6,097 nucleotides of DNA from Cupriavidus sp. (lineage in GTDB: Bacteria; Pseudomonadota; Gammaproteobacteria; Burkholderiales; Burkholderiaceae): assembly GCA_013362725.1 (NCBI GenBank), contig JABFVP010000056.1:1-6097 (forward strand), in the 5' to 3' direction. Numbering within the stretch: position 1 is the first letter of the stretch; each line of letters starts with the position of its first letter. The notes under the pieces are model-generated. The model made no database searches. It was given only the letters and a program-made list of their open reading frames with translations, and had not been told where the DNA came from. A program made the position numbers and the translations under genes. Positions 1 to 5,981 of this stretch are shown in pieces.

Positions 1-641
1 GACTCGACGCGAACGGCCTCGCGCAGGCGTTGTTCAATGCCCCGCCGGGCGACTGGGCGGCGGGCGAGCGCGGCCTGGCGGCGCTGCCGGGGCGCGCGGC
101 GGAATTCCGCGGCACCATCGCCCGCGCGCTCGAATACGCCGGCGTGATCGGCAACGACCGCATCCATGTGATGGCCGGACTGGTCCCCGCCGATGCCGAC
201 CCCGCGCGCTGCCGCGCCGCCTACCTGGAGAACCTGGCCTTCGCCGCCAACGCGGCCGCCGCGCAGGGCGTGACCGTGCTGATCGAGCCGATCAACACGC
301 GCGACATGCCGGGCTATTTCCTCAACCGCCAGGACGACGGCCAGGCGATCTGCAAGGAGGTCGGCGCGGCCAACCTGAAGGTGCAGTTCGACTGCTACCA
401 CTGCCAGATCGTCGAGGGCGACGTCGCGATGAAGCTCAGGCGCGACTTCGCCGGCATCGGCCATATCCAGATTGCCGGCGTGCCCGAGCGCCATGAGCCT
501 GACCTGGGCGAGCTGCACTACCCCTACCTGTTCGACGTCATCGACGCGCTCGGCTATGCCGGCTGGATCGGCTGCGAATACCGCCCGCGCGCCGGCACGT
601 CCGAAGGACTGGGCTGGCTCAAGCCTTACCTCGGCCGCTGA
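1..641 (+). CDS. otnI: 2-oxo-tetronate / hydroxypyruvate isomerase, 5'-truncated
   Basis: This is the C-terminal part of a TIM-barrel sugar-phosphate-isomerase-like protein (xylose isomerase-like fold, Hyi/OtnI family). The reading frame is open from base 3, giving 212 visible codons; the family is about 260 residues, so roughly the first 45-50 lie outside the window. The stretch LFNAPPGDWAAGERG is typical of Hyi proteins. Two glutamates match the family's catalytic pair: one in IEPINTRDMPGYFLNR (codon 285-287) and one in GCEYRP (codon 576-578). FDCYHCQ is the usual metal-site strand. Hyi interconverts hydroxypyruvate and tartronate semialdehyde, whereas OtnI converts 2-oxo- to 3-oxo-tetronate. 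Sequence alone separates these poorly. I prefer OtnI because denD follows 27 bases later on the same strand, and DenD makes the 2-oxo-tetronate that OtnI uses. Soluble cytoplasmic enzyme; family certain, substrate inferred. Confidence 0.85.
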   Translation, partial: LDANGLAQALFNAPPGDWAAGERGLAALPGRAAEFRGTIARALEYAGVIGNDRIHVMAGLVPADADPARCRAAYLENLAFAANAAAAQGVTVLIEPINTRDMPGYFLNRQDDGQAICKEVGAANLKVQFDCYHCQIVEGDVAMKLRRDFAGIGHIQIAGVPERHEPDLGELHYPYLFDVIDALGYAGWIGCEYRPRAGTSEGLGWLKPYLGR

Positions 642-668
642 TTGCAGAACCACCACAGATCTCTTGCC

Positions 669-1643
669 ATGAACGTACTGATTACCGGCGGCGCCGGCTT
701 CCTCGGCCTGCAACTCGCCCGCTTGCTGCTGCAACGCGGCACCCTGAACCTGGACGGCAAGGCCGTCGCTTTCGAGCGCCTGACGCTGCTCGACGTGGTC
801 GCGCCGCAAGGGCTCGACGATGCGCGCGTGCGCGTGGTCACCGGCGACCTGTCCGACCCGGCGGTGCTGCGCGAGGCCATCGACCACGACACCGGCGCGG
901 TGTTCCACCTCGCCGCCGTGGTCAGCGGCCAGGCCGAGGCCGATTTCGAGCTCGGCATGCGCGTCAACCTGGACGCATCGCGCGCGCTGCTCGAAACCTG
1001 CCGCGAACTGGGCCACAAGCCGCGCGTGCTGTTCACCAGCTCGGTCGCGGTCTACGGCGGCGAGCTGCCGCCGGTGGTGCAGGACGACACCGCGCTCAAT
1101 CCGCAATCGTCTTACGGCGTGCAGAAGGCCATCGGCGAACTGCTGTTGTCGGACTACAGCCGCCGCGGCTTCGTCGATGGCCGCGTGCTGCGCCTGCCGA
1201 CCATCAGCGTGCGCCCGGGCAAGCCCAACGCGGCGGCGTCGTCGTTTGCCAGCGGCATCATCCGCGAGCCGCTGTCGGGCGTGGCGGCAAACTGCCCGGT
1301 GGCGCCGGAGACCAAACTGTGGCTGCTGTCGCCGCGCGCGGCGGTGGCGGCGCTGGTCAACGGCATCGAGCTGGCGGGCGAGCGCCTGGGCAACCGGCGC
1401 GTAGTCAACCTGCCGGGCCTGTCGGTCACCGCCGCGGGCATGGTCGACGCACTGCGCCGCGTCGCGGGCGATGCGGTGGCGGGCCTGGTGACGTGGGAAC
1501 GCGAGGAGCGTGTCGAGAAGATCGTCGGCACGTGGCCGGCGGCGTGGAATGCGGAGCGTGCCTTGTCGCTGGGGTTCGAGAGCGATGCCAGCTTTGATGC
1601 GGTGATCCGGGCTTATATGGAGGATGCGGGGGTGGCTAAGTAA
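669..1643 (+). CDS. denD: D-erythronate dehydrogenase (extended SDR/NAD-dependent epimerase-like)
   Basis: A 324-residue extended short-chain dehydrogenase. The N-terminus MNVLITGGAGFLG has the GxxGxxG dinucleotide loop at residues 7-13. The HLAAVVSG strand, the TSS motif at 123-125 and YGVQK (Tyr149, Lys153) supply the usual active site. RLPTISVRPGKPNAAASSF and the C-terminal part resemble proteins annotated as DenD, which oxidises D-erythronate to 2-oxo-tetronate with NAD+. The ATG at 669 is chosen because it places the Rossmann strand at the very N-terminus; the frame is open back to a TTG at 642, and neither start has a strong Shine-Dalgarno sequence. The 27-base gap to otnI suggests one transcript and translational coupling. 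The next steps, OtnK kinase and OtnC decarboxylase, are not in the window and may lie upstream. An unrelated sugar-nucleotide epimerase is the alternative, but the neighbour argues for DenD. Confidence 0.82.
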   Translation: MNVLITGGAGFLGLQLARLLLQRGTLNLDGKAVAFERLTLLDVVAPQGLDDARVRVVTGDLSDPAVLREAIDHDTGAVFHLAAVVSGQAEADFELGMRVNLDASRALLETCRELGHKPRVLFTSSVAVYGGELPPVVQDDTALNPQSSYGVQKAIGELLLSDYSRRGFVDGRVLRLPTISVRPGKPNAAASSFASGIIREPLSGVAANCPVAPETKLWLLSPRAAVAALVNGIELAGERLGNRRVVNLPGLSVTAAGMVDALRRVAGDAVAGLVTWEREERVEKIVGTWPAAWNAERALSLGFESDASFDAVIRAYMEDAGVAK

Positions 1644-1693
1644 GCCCACTGCCCTTCGCATTGGCGACCGCTTTTCATTGACTGAGAGCCGGT

Positions 1694-1734
1694 CCCCTCT
1701 CCCGCTTGCGGGAGAGGGCTAGGGAGAGGGCAGG
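1694..1734 (+). repeat. REP-like palindromic element, copy 1
   Basis: A 41-base unit. It contains a perfect 11 bp inverted repeat, CCCTCTCCCGC (1695-1705) and GCGGGAGAGGG (1708-1718), with only TT between the arms, so an RNA copy would close with a CUUG-type turn. An AGAGGGCAGG tail (1725-1734) follows. Its reverse complement recurs at 1773-1814. Short CCCTCTCCCGC-type palindromes of this kind are common between genes in Burkholderiaceae and related bacteria, which is why I call it REP-like. Confidence 0.8.
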
Positions 1735-1772
1735 ACTTTCGTGCCCTTACGCGCCCTGTCGCAAGGCACACG

Positions 1773-1814
1773 CCTGCCCTCTCCCCCGCCCCTCTCCCGC
1801 AAGCGGGAGAGGGG
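1773..1814 (-). repeat. REP-like palindromic element, copy 2 (inverted)
   Basis: A 42-base unit that, read on the minus strand, repeats copy 1. The first 25 bases are identical, the middle differs (GCGGGGG against CTAGGG), and the last 10 bases, AGAGGGCAGG, are identical. The palindrome is 12 bp here: CCCCTCTCCCGC at 1789-1800 and GCGGGAGAGGGG at 1803-1814, with AA between. A 38-base spacer separates it from copy 1, giving the head-to-head layout of a BIME-like pair. Confidence 0.8.
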
Positions 1815-1851
1815 AGAAAACAAGCGGGATTTGAAGGTGTCCTGCGAATCC

Positions 1852-2289
1852 TTACGCCGCCGGCTTCACCACCTCATACCCCTCGATCACCTCCCGCACC
1901 ATCCCCGGGATCGGCGCCGACTTCTGCGTCGCCGGGTCCGCGCACACATAGACGATTTCACCGGTGATCAGGTGCTCGTCGCCGCGGTACATCTCCACCC
2001 GGAACAGCATGCTGGACCGCCCCAGCCGCGCCATGCGGCCGCGGATATCGAGCTGGTCGTCGAAGCGCGCCGACGCGTGGTACTCCAGCGTCGACTTGAC
2101 CACGAAGATGTCGACGCCATGTGCGTGCAGCACGTCTTCCGGATAGCGGATACCCAGCGCGCGCCAGTACTCGGTCACGCAGATATCGCAATACGTCAGG
2201 TAGTGCGCATTGAAGACGATCGATTGCGGATCGACTTCGGACCAGCGCACGCGCAACGGGATGGTGTGGCGGAACTCCTCTTTGGCCAT
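1852..2289 (-). CDS. Acyl-CoA thioesterase, hotdog fold (4-hydroxybenzoyl-CoA thioesterase / YbgC-FadM family)
   Basis: A 145-residue single-domain hotdog protein, the normal length for this family. The diagnostic motif is near the N-terminus: VRWSEVDPQSIVFNAHYL, residues 14-31, with Asp20 at the position of the catalytic aspartate in 4HBT/YbgC enzymes and the NAHYL segment opening the central helix. These enzymes hydrolyse acyl-CoA thioesters to free acid and CoA in the cytoplasm, usually as tetramers; the acyl group cannot be read from the sequence. The ATG at 2289 is preceded by AGGAGAC about nine bases upstream (minus strand), a strong Shine-Dalgarno match. The gene starts 32 bases after the Bug receptor gene stops, so it is probably the last gene of a three-gene minus-strand operon ending at the REP pair. 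Confidence 0.88.
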   Translation of the reverse strand: MAKEEFRHTIPLRVRWSEVDPQSIVFNAHYLTYCDICVTEYWRALGIRYPEDVLHAHGVDIFVVKSTLEYHASARFDDQLDIRGRMARLGRSSMLFRVEMYRGDEHLITGEIVYVCADPATQKSAPIPGMVREVIEGYEVVKPAA

Positions 2290-2321
2290 TGACGTGGTCT
2301 CCTCGGTGGATCAGCGCGGAA

Positions 2322-3305
2322 TTACTGCGGCTTGGCCAGCCCCAGCTTTTCGATGATCGCCTTTTCCTTCTTGACGGTTTCCGCGGCGAACTGCGCGTAC
2401 TGCTGGCTGTTCATGTAGTACGGCTCCATGTCGAACTTGGCCAGCGACTCGCGGTAGTTGGGCATTTCCATGGCCTTCTTGAAGGCGTCATGCAGCTTCT
2501 GCACGATCTTCGGGTCGGTGCCCTTGGGTGCGACCAGCCCGAACGGCGAGGTCTGGACGATGCCCATGCCCAGCTCCTTCAGCGTCGGCACGTTGGGGAA
2601 GCGCGCCGAGCGCTTCTCGCCCCAGGTCGACAGCAGGCGCAGCTTGCCTTGCTCCACGTACGGCGCCCAGGCCGGCGTGTCGGCCACCGACATCACGTGG
2701 CCGCCCAGCAGCGCCTGCATCGATTCCGAATTGCCCTTGTACGGGATATGCGAGAACTGCACGCCCTGCTTCATCGCCAGCTCTTCCATGGTCAGGTGCA
2801 GCGTGGTCATCGAGCCGGGCGAGCCGTAGGTCAGCTTGCCGGGGTTGGCCTTGGCGTAGGCGATGTAGTCCTGCATGGTCTTGATCGGCGAATCGGCCGG
2901 CACCACCAGGCCGAAGGAATAGCCGGCAAGGTTGATGATGTAGCTCAGGTCCTTGACCGGGTCCCAGTTGATCTTGGTGGTGTACGGCAGGCGGTAGACC
3001 GGCATGGCCACCTGCGCCAGCGTGTAGCCGTCGGGCGCGGTGCTCTGCATCATCTGCGCCGGCAGCACGCCGCCGGCACCCGGCTTGTTCTCGACGATTA
3101 CGGGCTGGCCCAGGATCTTCGAGGCGTTGTCGGCCAGCACGCGGAACGGGATATCCGTGGAGCCGCCGGCGGTGTAGCCGATCACCAGCCGGATCGGGCG
3201 CTGCGGGAACTTGTCGGCCTGGGCCTGGGCCGGCATGGCGGCAAGACCGAGGGCCGCGGTGGCGGCGGCGATGCCCGCGCGGGCGAGGAAGTGGCGGCGT
3301 TGCAT
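2322..3305 (-). CDS. Bug-family tripartite tricarboxylate transporter (TTT) substrate-binding protein
   Basis: A 327-residue periplasmic solute receptor of the Bug/TctC family, at the usual length. Residues 1-30 are an export signal: MQRRHFLARAG, then an Ala/Leu-rich core, then MPAQAQA before the mature start DKFPQRPIRLVIGY. The RRHFL at the front resembles a twin-arginine (Tat) motif, though many Bug proteins are predicted either way. The mature chain shows the family signatures GYTAGGSTDIPFR, VIVENKPGAGG, APDGYTL, LTYGSPG and HIPYKGN. Bug proteins bind carboxylates in a Venus-flytrap cleft, and the Asp of GSTD usually contacts the ligand amide or carboxylate. No TctA/TctB membrane genes are nearby, so this is an orphan receptor that must share a transporter or serve sensing. 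The start at 3305 is preferred over a codon ten residues upstream because of its Shine-Dalgarno site. Ligand unknown. Confidence 0.93.
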   Translation of the reverse strand: MQRRHFLARAGIAAATAALGLAAMPAQAQADKFPQRPIRLVIGYTAGGSTDIPFRVLADNASKILGQPVIVENKPGAGGVLPAQMMQSTAPDGYTLAQVAMPVYRLPYTTKINWDPVKDLSYIINLAGYSFGLVVPADSPIKTMQDYIAYAKANPGKLTYGSPGSMTTLHLTMEELAMKQGVQFSHIPYKGNSESMQALLGGHVMSVADTPAWAPYVEQGKLRLLSTWGEKRSARFPNVPTLKELGMGIVQTSPFGLVAPKGTDPKIVQKLHDAFKKAMEMPNYRESLAKFDMEPYYMNSQQYAQFAAETVKKEKAIIEKLGLAKPQ

Positions 3306-3314
3306 TTGACGATG

Positions 3315-3320
3315 TCTCCT
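3315..3320 (-). promoter_or_regulatory. Ribosome binding site that sets the Bug receptor start
   Basis: On the minus strand AGGAGA sits nine bases before the ATG at 3305. An upstream in-frame ATG at 3335 would place this site inside the coding region and add ten residues in front of the signal peptide, so the downstream start is the better choice. The same AGGAGAC core precedes the thioesterase, gbd and macrodomain genes. Confidence 0.75.
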
Positions 3321-3377
3321 AGTGCTGCAAATCACTGCTTGAAAAATGCGTGGACCGGCGCGAGCGCAAGGCGGGGC

Positions 3378-4391
3378 CTAGTCCTGCGAGGTGCCGAACG
3401 CGGTGCGCAGCGCGGCGACGGCATCGGCATGCGCCTGCGCCACCGCGGGCACGAACCGGCCCAGCTTGAAGAAATCATGGATCATGCCGGGGTAGTCGGC
3501 CAGCGTGGCGGCAACGCCGGCGGCGCGCAGCTTTTCGGCGTAGGCCACGCCCTCGTCATGCAGCGGGTCGTAGCCGGCCACCGCGATCCAGGCCGGGCAT
3601 ACGCCGCGCACGTCGGCACCGGTGCCGCCGCCGTCGAGCGGGGCAAAGCGCCAGTCGTCGCGGCTGGCTTCGTGGTCCAGGTACTGCGCGAAGAACCAGC
3701 GGATCATCTCCGCGGTCAGCAGGTAGCCGTCGGCCAGCGCGCGGTGCGACGGCGTATCCTGGCGCGCGCAGGTGCCCGGATAGATCAGCAGCTGCAGCAC
3801 CGGCGCGAGGCCGGCGTCGCGCGCCTCGACCGCGCAGGCGGCAGCCAGCGTGCCGCCGGCACTGTCTCCGCCCAGGCCGATGCGCGCCGGGTCGGCGCCG
3901 AGCTTGTCGGCCTCGGCGAAGACCCAGTGCAGCACGTCGAAGGCGTCGTTGACCGCGGTCGGGAAGCGCCACGCGGGCCCGAGCCGGTAATCCACCGACA
4001 GCACCATGCAATCGGCCTGGCCGCACAGCAGCCGGCACAGCGGATCGTGCGAATCGAGGCTGCCGACCGTGAAGCCGCCGCCATGGAAGTACATCAGCAG
4101 CGGCAGCGGCTCGATCCAGCTCACCTCGCGCGGCGTGTACAGCCGCACCGGGATGACGTGGCCGTCGCGGGCCGGCACCAGCAGGTCTTCCGCGGTATGC
4201 ACCGGCGGCGGGTTGATATCCAGGATCGGCGCGCTTTTTTCGTAGGCAATCTTCGCGTCGTCCGGCGCCATGGCGTGGATCGGCGGCCGCTTGGCGCGCG
4301 CGATCAGGGCCAGCAACGCGGCCATTTGCGGATCCAGCGGACGATCCGGCAGGCCTGGCGTGGCGGATGGGGGAGACGGTACGACAGACAT
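3378..4391 (-). CDS. Alpha/beta-hydrolase, HSL-family esterase/lipase
   Basis: A 337-residue carboxylesterase-type hydrolase of the hormone-sensitive lipase family (alpha/beta hydrolase fold 3). The oxyanion-hole motif HGGG is at residues 103-106 (YFHGGGFTVGS). The nucleophile elbow GDSAGG has Ser177, with Asp275 in GYDPLHDEG and His305 in MIHDFFKLG completing the triad in the expected order and spacing. Such enzymes hydrolyse short-chain esters, sometimes lactones. There is no signal peptide, so it is cytoplasmic. The start is uncertain. The ATG at 4391 gives MSVVPSPPSATPGLPDRPLDPQ, a plausible N-terminus, but it has no Shine-Dalgarno sequence. An ATG at 4454 would add a Pro/Ala-rich extension, and the frame is open back to 4550, which would run through the palindrome at 4474. 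It is the first gene of the minus-strand set, 72 bases before the Bug gene, and divergent from gbd. Substrate not readable. Confidence 0.9.
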   Translation of the reverse strand: MSVVPSPPSATPGLPDRPLDPQMAALLALIARAKRPPIHAMAPDDAKIAYEKSAPILDINPPPVHTAEDLLVPARDGHVIPVRLYTPREVSWIEPLPLLMYFHGGGFTVGSLDSHDPLCRLLCGQADCMVLSVDYRLGPAWRFPTAVNDAFDVLHWVFAEADKLGADPARIGLGGDSAGGTLAAACAVEARDAGLAPVLQLLIYPGTCARQDTPSHRALADGYLLTAEMIRWFFAQYLDHEASRDDWRFAPLDGGGTGADVRGVCPAWIAVAGYDPLHDEGVAYAEKLRAAGVAATLADYPGMIHDFFKLGRFVPAVAQAHADAVAALRTAFGTSQD

Positions 4392-4473
4392 AGGGCGTGA
4401 TGCTGCAAACCCCGGTGCAGGCGGCGCGCGCAGCGCTGGTGGCGGCGTCGGCATCGGGGGAAGTTCGAATAGT

Positions 4474-4485
4474 GAACGATCGTTC
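4474..4485. promoter_or_regulatory. Perfect 12 bp palindrome, candidate TetR-family operator
   Basis: GAACGATCGTTC is a perfect inverted repeat with no spacer. It lies in the AT-richer part of the divergent region, next to a TAAAAT -10-like box for leftward transcription, with TTCGAA (4464-4469) and TTCGAT (4482-4487) around it. Short palindromes of this size and form are typical of TetR/AcrR-family operators. The window encodes no regulator, so the binding protein is unknown. It could repress the esterase operon, gbd, or both. Confidence 0.55.
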
Positions 4486-4550
4486 GATTTTAGTATGATG
4501 CCAGATGTTTCCGACCCCGGGCAGTCCGAGATAACCCGGAAAAGTCCCAC

Positions 4551-4584
4551 TCATCGTGCCGCGCGGCGAGTTTTTGCGCGATGA
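4551..4584 (+). other. Imperfect hairpin in the presumed gbd leader
   Basis: TCATCGTGC (4551-4559) pairs with GCGCGATGA (4576-4584) to make a 9 bp stem with one G-U wobble and a 16-base loop ending in five T. If gbd is transcribed from near the palindrome, this sits about 160 bases ahead of its start codon in the leader RNA. No U-tract follows the stem, so it is not an obvious terminator. It could be chance in GC-rich DNA. Confidence 0.3.
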
Positions 4585-4688
4585 TCGGCTGGAAGCACGC
4601 CGAGGGCGAGCAGAAACGATTGCGGCAGGTCCATTGAACCTCAGGACAGCGCACGGCGCCAGCCACACGCCAGGCCCGTGACAACGAG

Positions 4689-4708
4689 GAATTCCAACGC
4701 GAATTCCA
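4689..4708 (+). repeat. Short direct repeat GAATTCCA, 12-base period
   Basis: GAATTCCA occurs at 4689-4696 and again at 4701-4708, separated by ACGC, about 25 bases before the gbd Shine-Dalgarno sequence. The first copy is extended to the palindrome GGAATTCC at 4688-4695. The position would suit an activator or repressor half-site pair near a gbd promoter, but there is no independent support. Confidence 0.35.
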
Positions 4709-4744
4709 CTATTTCGCGGCAGATCCCAGCAGGAGACAAGCAAA

Positions 4745-5893
4745 ATGGCGTTCATCTACTATCTGACCCACATTCACCTGGACTTCGGCGCGGTCAGCGT
4801 GCTGAAGTCGGAATGCGAGCGCATCGGCATCCGCCGGCCGCTGCTCGTGACCGACCAGGGCGTGGTCGCGGCCGGCGTGGCGCAGCGCGCCATCGACGCG
4901 ATGCCGGGCCTGCCGGTAACGGTGTTCGACGAGACCCCGTCGAACCCGACCGAGGCCATGGTGCGCAAGGCCGCCGCGCAGTACCGCGAGCACGGTTGCG
5001 ATGGCCTGGTGGCGGTGGGCGGCGGGTCGTCGATCGACCTGGCCAAGGGCATCGCGATCCTGGCCACGCACGAGGGCGAGCTCACCACCTATGCCACCAT
5101 CGAAGGCGGCAGCGGCAAGATCACCGACCGGGCCGCGCCGCTGATCGCGGTGCCCACCACGGCTGGCACCGGCAGCGAGGTCGCGCGCGGCGCCATCATC
5201 ATCCTGGACGACGGCCGCAAGCTGGGCTTCCATTCCTGGCACCTGCTGCCCAAGTCCGCGGTGTGCGATCCGGAGCTGACGCTGGGCCTGCCCGCCGGCC
5301 TGACCGCCGCCACCGGCATGGACGCCATCGCCCACTGCATCGAGACCTTCCTGGCGCCGGCCTTCAACCCGCCCGCGGACGGCATCGCGCTCGATGGCCT
5401 GGAGCGCGGCTGGACCCATATCGAACGCGCCACCCGCGACGGCAACGACCGCGATGCGCGCCTGAACATGATGAGCGCGTCGATGCAGGGCGCGATGGCG
5501 TTCCAGAAGGGACTGGGCTGCGTGCACTCGCTGTCGCACCCGCTCGGCGGGCTGAAGATCGATGGCCGCACCGGCCTGCACCACGGCACCCTCAACGCGG
5601 TGGTGATGCCGGCGGTGCTGCGCTTCAATGCCGACGCCCCCACCGTGGTGCGCGATCACCGCTACGCGCGCCTGCGCCGCGCCATGCACCTGCCCGACGA
5701 CGCCGACCTGGCGCAGGCGGTGCACGACATGACCGCGCGCCTGGGCCTGCCCACCGGGCTGCGCCAGATGGGTGTCACCGAAGATATGTTCGACCAGGTC
5801 ATCGCCGGCGCGCTGCGCGACCACTGCCACAAGACCAACCCGAAAGAGGCCAGCGCCGCGGATTATCGGCGTATGCTTGAGCAGTCCATGTAG
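4745..5893 (+). CDS. gbd: 4-hydroxybutyrate dehydrogenase (iron-containing alcohol dehydrogenase, group III)
   Basis: A 382-residue Fe-ADH family enzyme that oxidises 4-hydroxybutyrate to succinate semialdehyde with NAD+, linking 4-hydroxybutyrate to the TCA cycle through succinate. The cofactor loop VGGGSSID is at residues 91-98 and TTAGTGSEV follows mid-protein. The metal ligands of the family are present: Asp193 and His197 in GMDAIAHCIE, His265 in SLSHPLGG and His280 in LHHGTLN. The N-terminus MAFIYYLTHIHLDFGAVS and the C-terminus SAADYRRMLEQSM match my recollection of R. eutropha Gbd, which is why the gene is named; a search should confirm this. The ATG at 4745 has AGGAG nine bases upstream. 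The gene stands alone at the head of the rightward unit, divergent from the esterase operon, and is followed after 88 bases by a macrodomain gene. A generic Fe-ADH with another alcohol substrate is the alternative. Confidence 0.88.
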   Translation: MAFIYYLTHIHLDFGAVSVLKSECERIGIRRPLLVTDQGVVAAGVAQRAIDAMPGLPVTVFDETPSNPTEAMVRKAAAQYREHGCDGLVAVGGGSSIDLAKGIAILATHEGELTTYATIEGGSGKITDRAAPLIAVPTTAGTGSEVARGAIIILDDGRKLGFHSWHLLPKSAVCDPELTLGLPAGLTAATGMDAIAHCIETFLAPAFNPPADGIALDGLERGWTHIERATRDGNDRDARLNMMSASMQGAMAFQKGLGCVHSLSHPLGGLKIDGRTGLHHGTLNAVVMPAVLRFNADAPTVVRDHRYARLRRAMHLPDDADLAQAVHDMTARLGLPTGLRQMGVTEDMFDQVIAGALRDHCHKTNPKEASAADYRRMLEQSM

Positions 5894-5924
5894 CACACCG
5901 CGTAGCACCCAGCGGCTTCCCGCC

Positions 5925-5937
5925 GGTCGGACCGACC
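5925..5937. other. Odd-centred inverted repeat between gbd and the macrodomain gene
   Basis: GGTCGG and CCGACC flank a single A, a perfect 6+1+6 inverted repeat in the 88-base gap. As RNA it would give only a 5 bp stem with a 3-base loop and no U-run, so termination is doubtful. It may be a protein site or chance in GC-rich sequence. The rest of the gap shows nothing except the Shine-Dalgarno sequence of the next gene. Confidence 0.25.
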
Positions 5938-5981
5938 AAGCGGCTGTCCGGCGGCCCTCCCTCCACAGCGCAGGAGACAAC

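Larger units (their letters stand above)
1694..1814. terminator. Probable bidirectional terminator / mRNA 3'-end formed by the REP pair
   Basis: The region lies between convergent genes: denD ends 50 bases to the left and the thioesterase gene ends 37 bases to the right. Each REP copy forms a strong GC-rich hairpin in either transcript, and the two copies could also pair with each other into one long stem. There is no long T-run after the first hairpin. The second is followed by GAGAAAACAAG on the plus strand, which is not a U-tract either. Intrinsic termination is therefore not textbook, and protection of mRNA 3' ends is equally plausible. The placement, not a canonical motif, supports this call. 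Confidence 0.5.
4392..4744. other. Divergent intergenic control region between the esterase gene and gbd
   Basis: 353 bases with no convincing gene. The left half, around 4460-4500, is conspicuously AT-richer than its surroundings and holds a perfect 12 bp palindrome. On the minus strand TAAAAT (4492-4487) overlaps the palindrome's edge and could be a -10 box for the esterase operon, but no good -35 is seen. Further right are an imperfect hairpin (4551-4584) and a direct repeat (4689-4708), followed by the gbd Shine-Dalgarno sequence AGGAG at 4731-4735. No sigma-70 promoter for gbd could be assigned with confidence. Confidence 0.6.

Noticed and set aside
1694..1814. CRISPR or insertion-sequence end
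   Set aside because: There are only two copies in inverted orientation, with no regular spacers, no transposase gene and no target-site duplication, so a REP-type pair explains it better.
1741..2292. Plus-strand open frame spanning the second REP copy and the thioesterase gene
   Set aside because: Its first part is translated repeat and the rest is antisense to a hotdog protein with an intact catalytic motif.
2289..4400. A 703-codon open frame on the plus strand opposite the receptor and esterase genes
   Set aside because: It is antisense to two genes with clear family motifs and its translation is Arg/His/Gly-rich with no recognisable domain, the usual product of GC-rich codon bias on the opposite strand.
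4565..4577. A sigma-54-like GG...TTTTTGC promoter for gbd
   Set aside because: GG (4565-4566) and GC (4576-4577) are separated by nine bases rather than the required ten, and the -24 box is otherwise poor.
4624..4640. A second sigma-54-like match, GGCAGGTCCATTGA
   Set aside because: The -12 element reads GA instead of GC, and the -24 box has two further mismatches; too weak to call.
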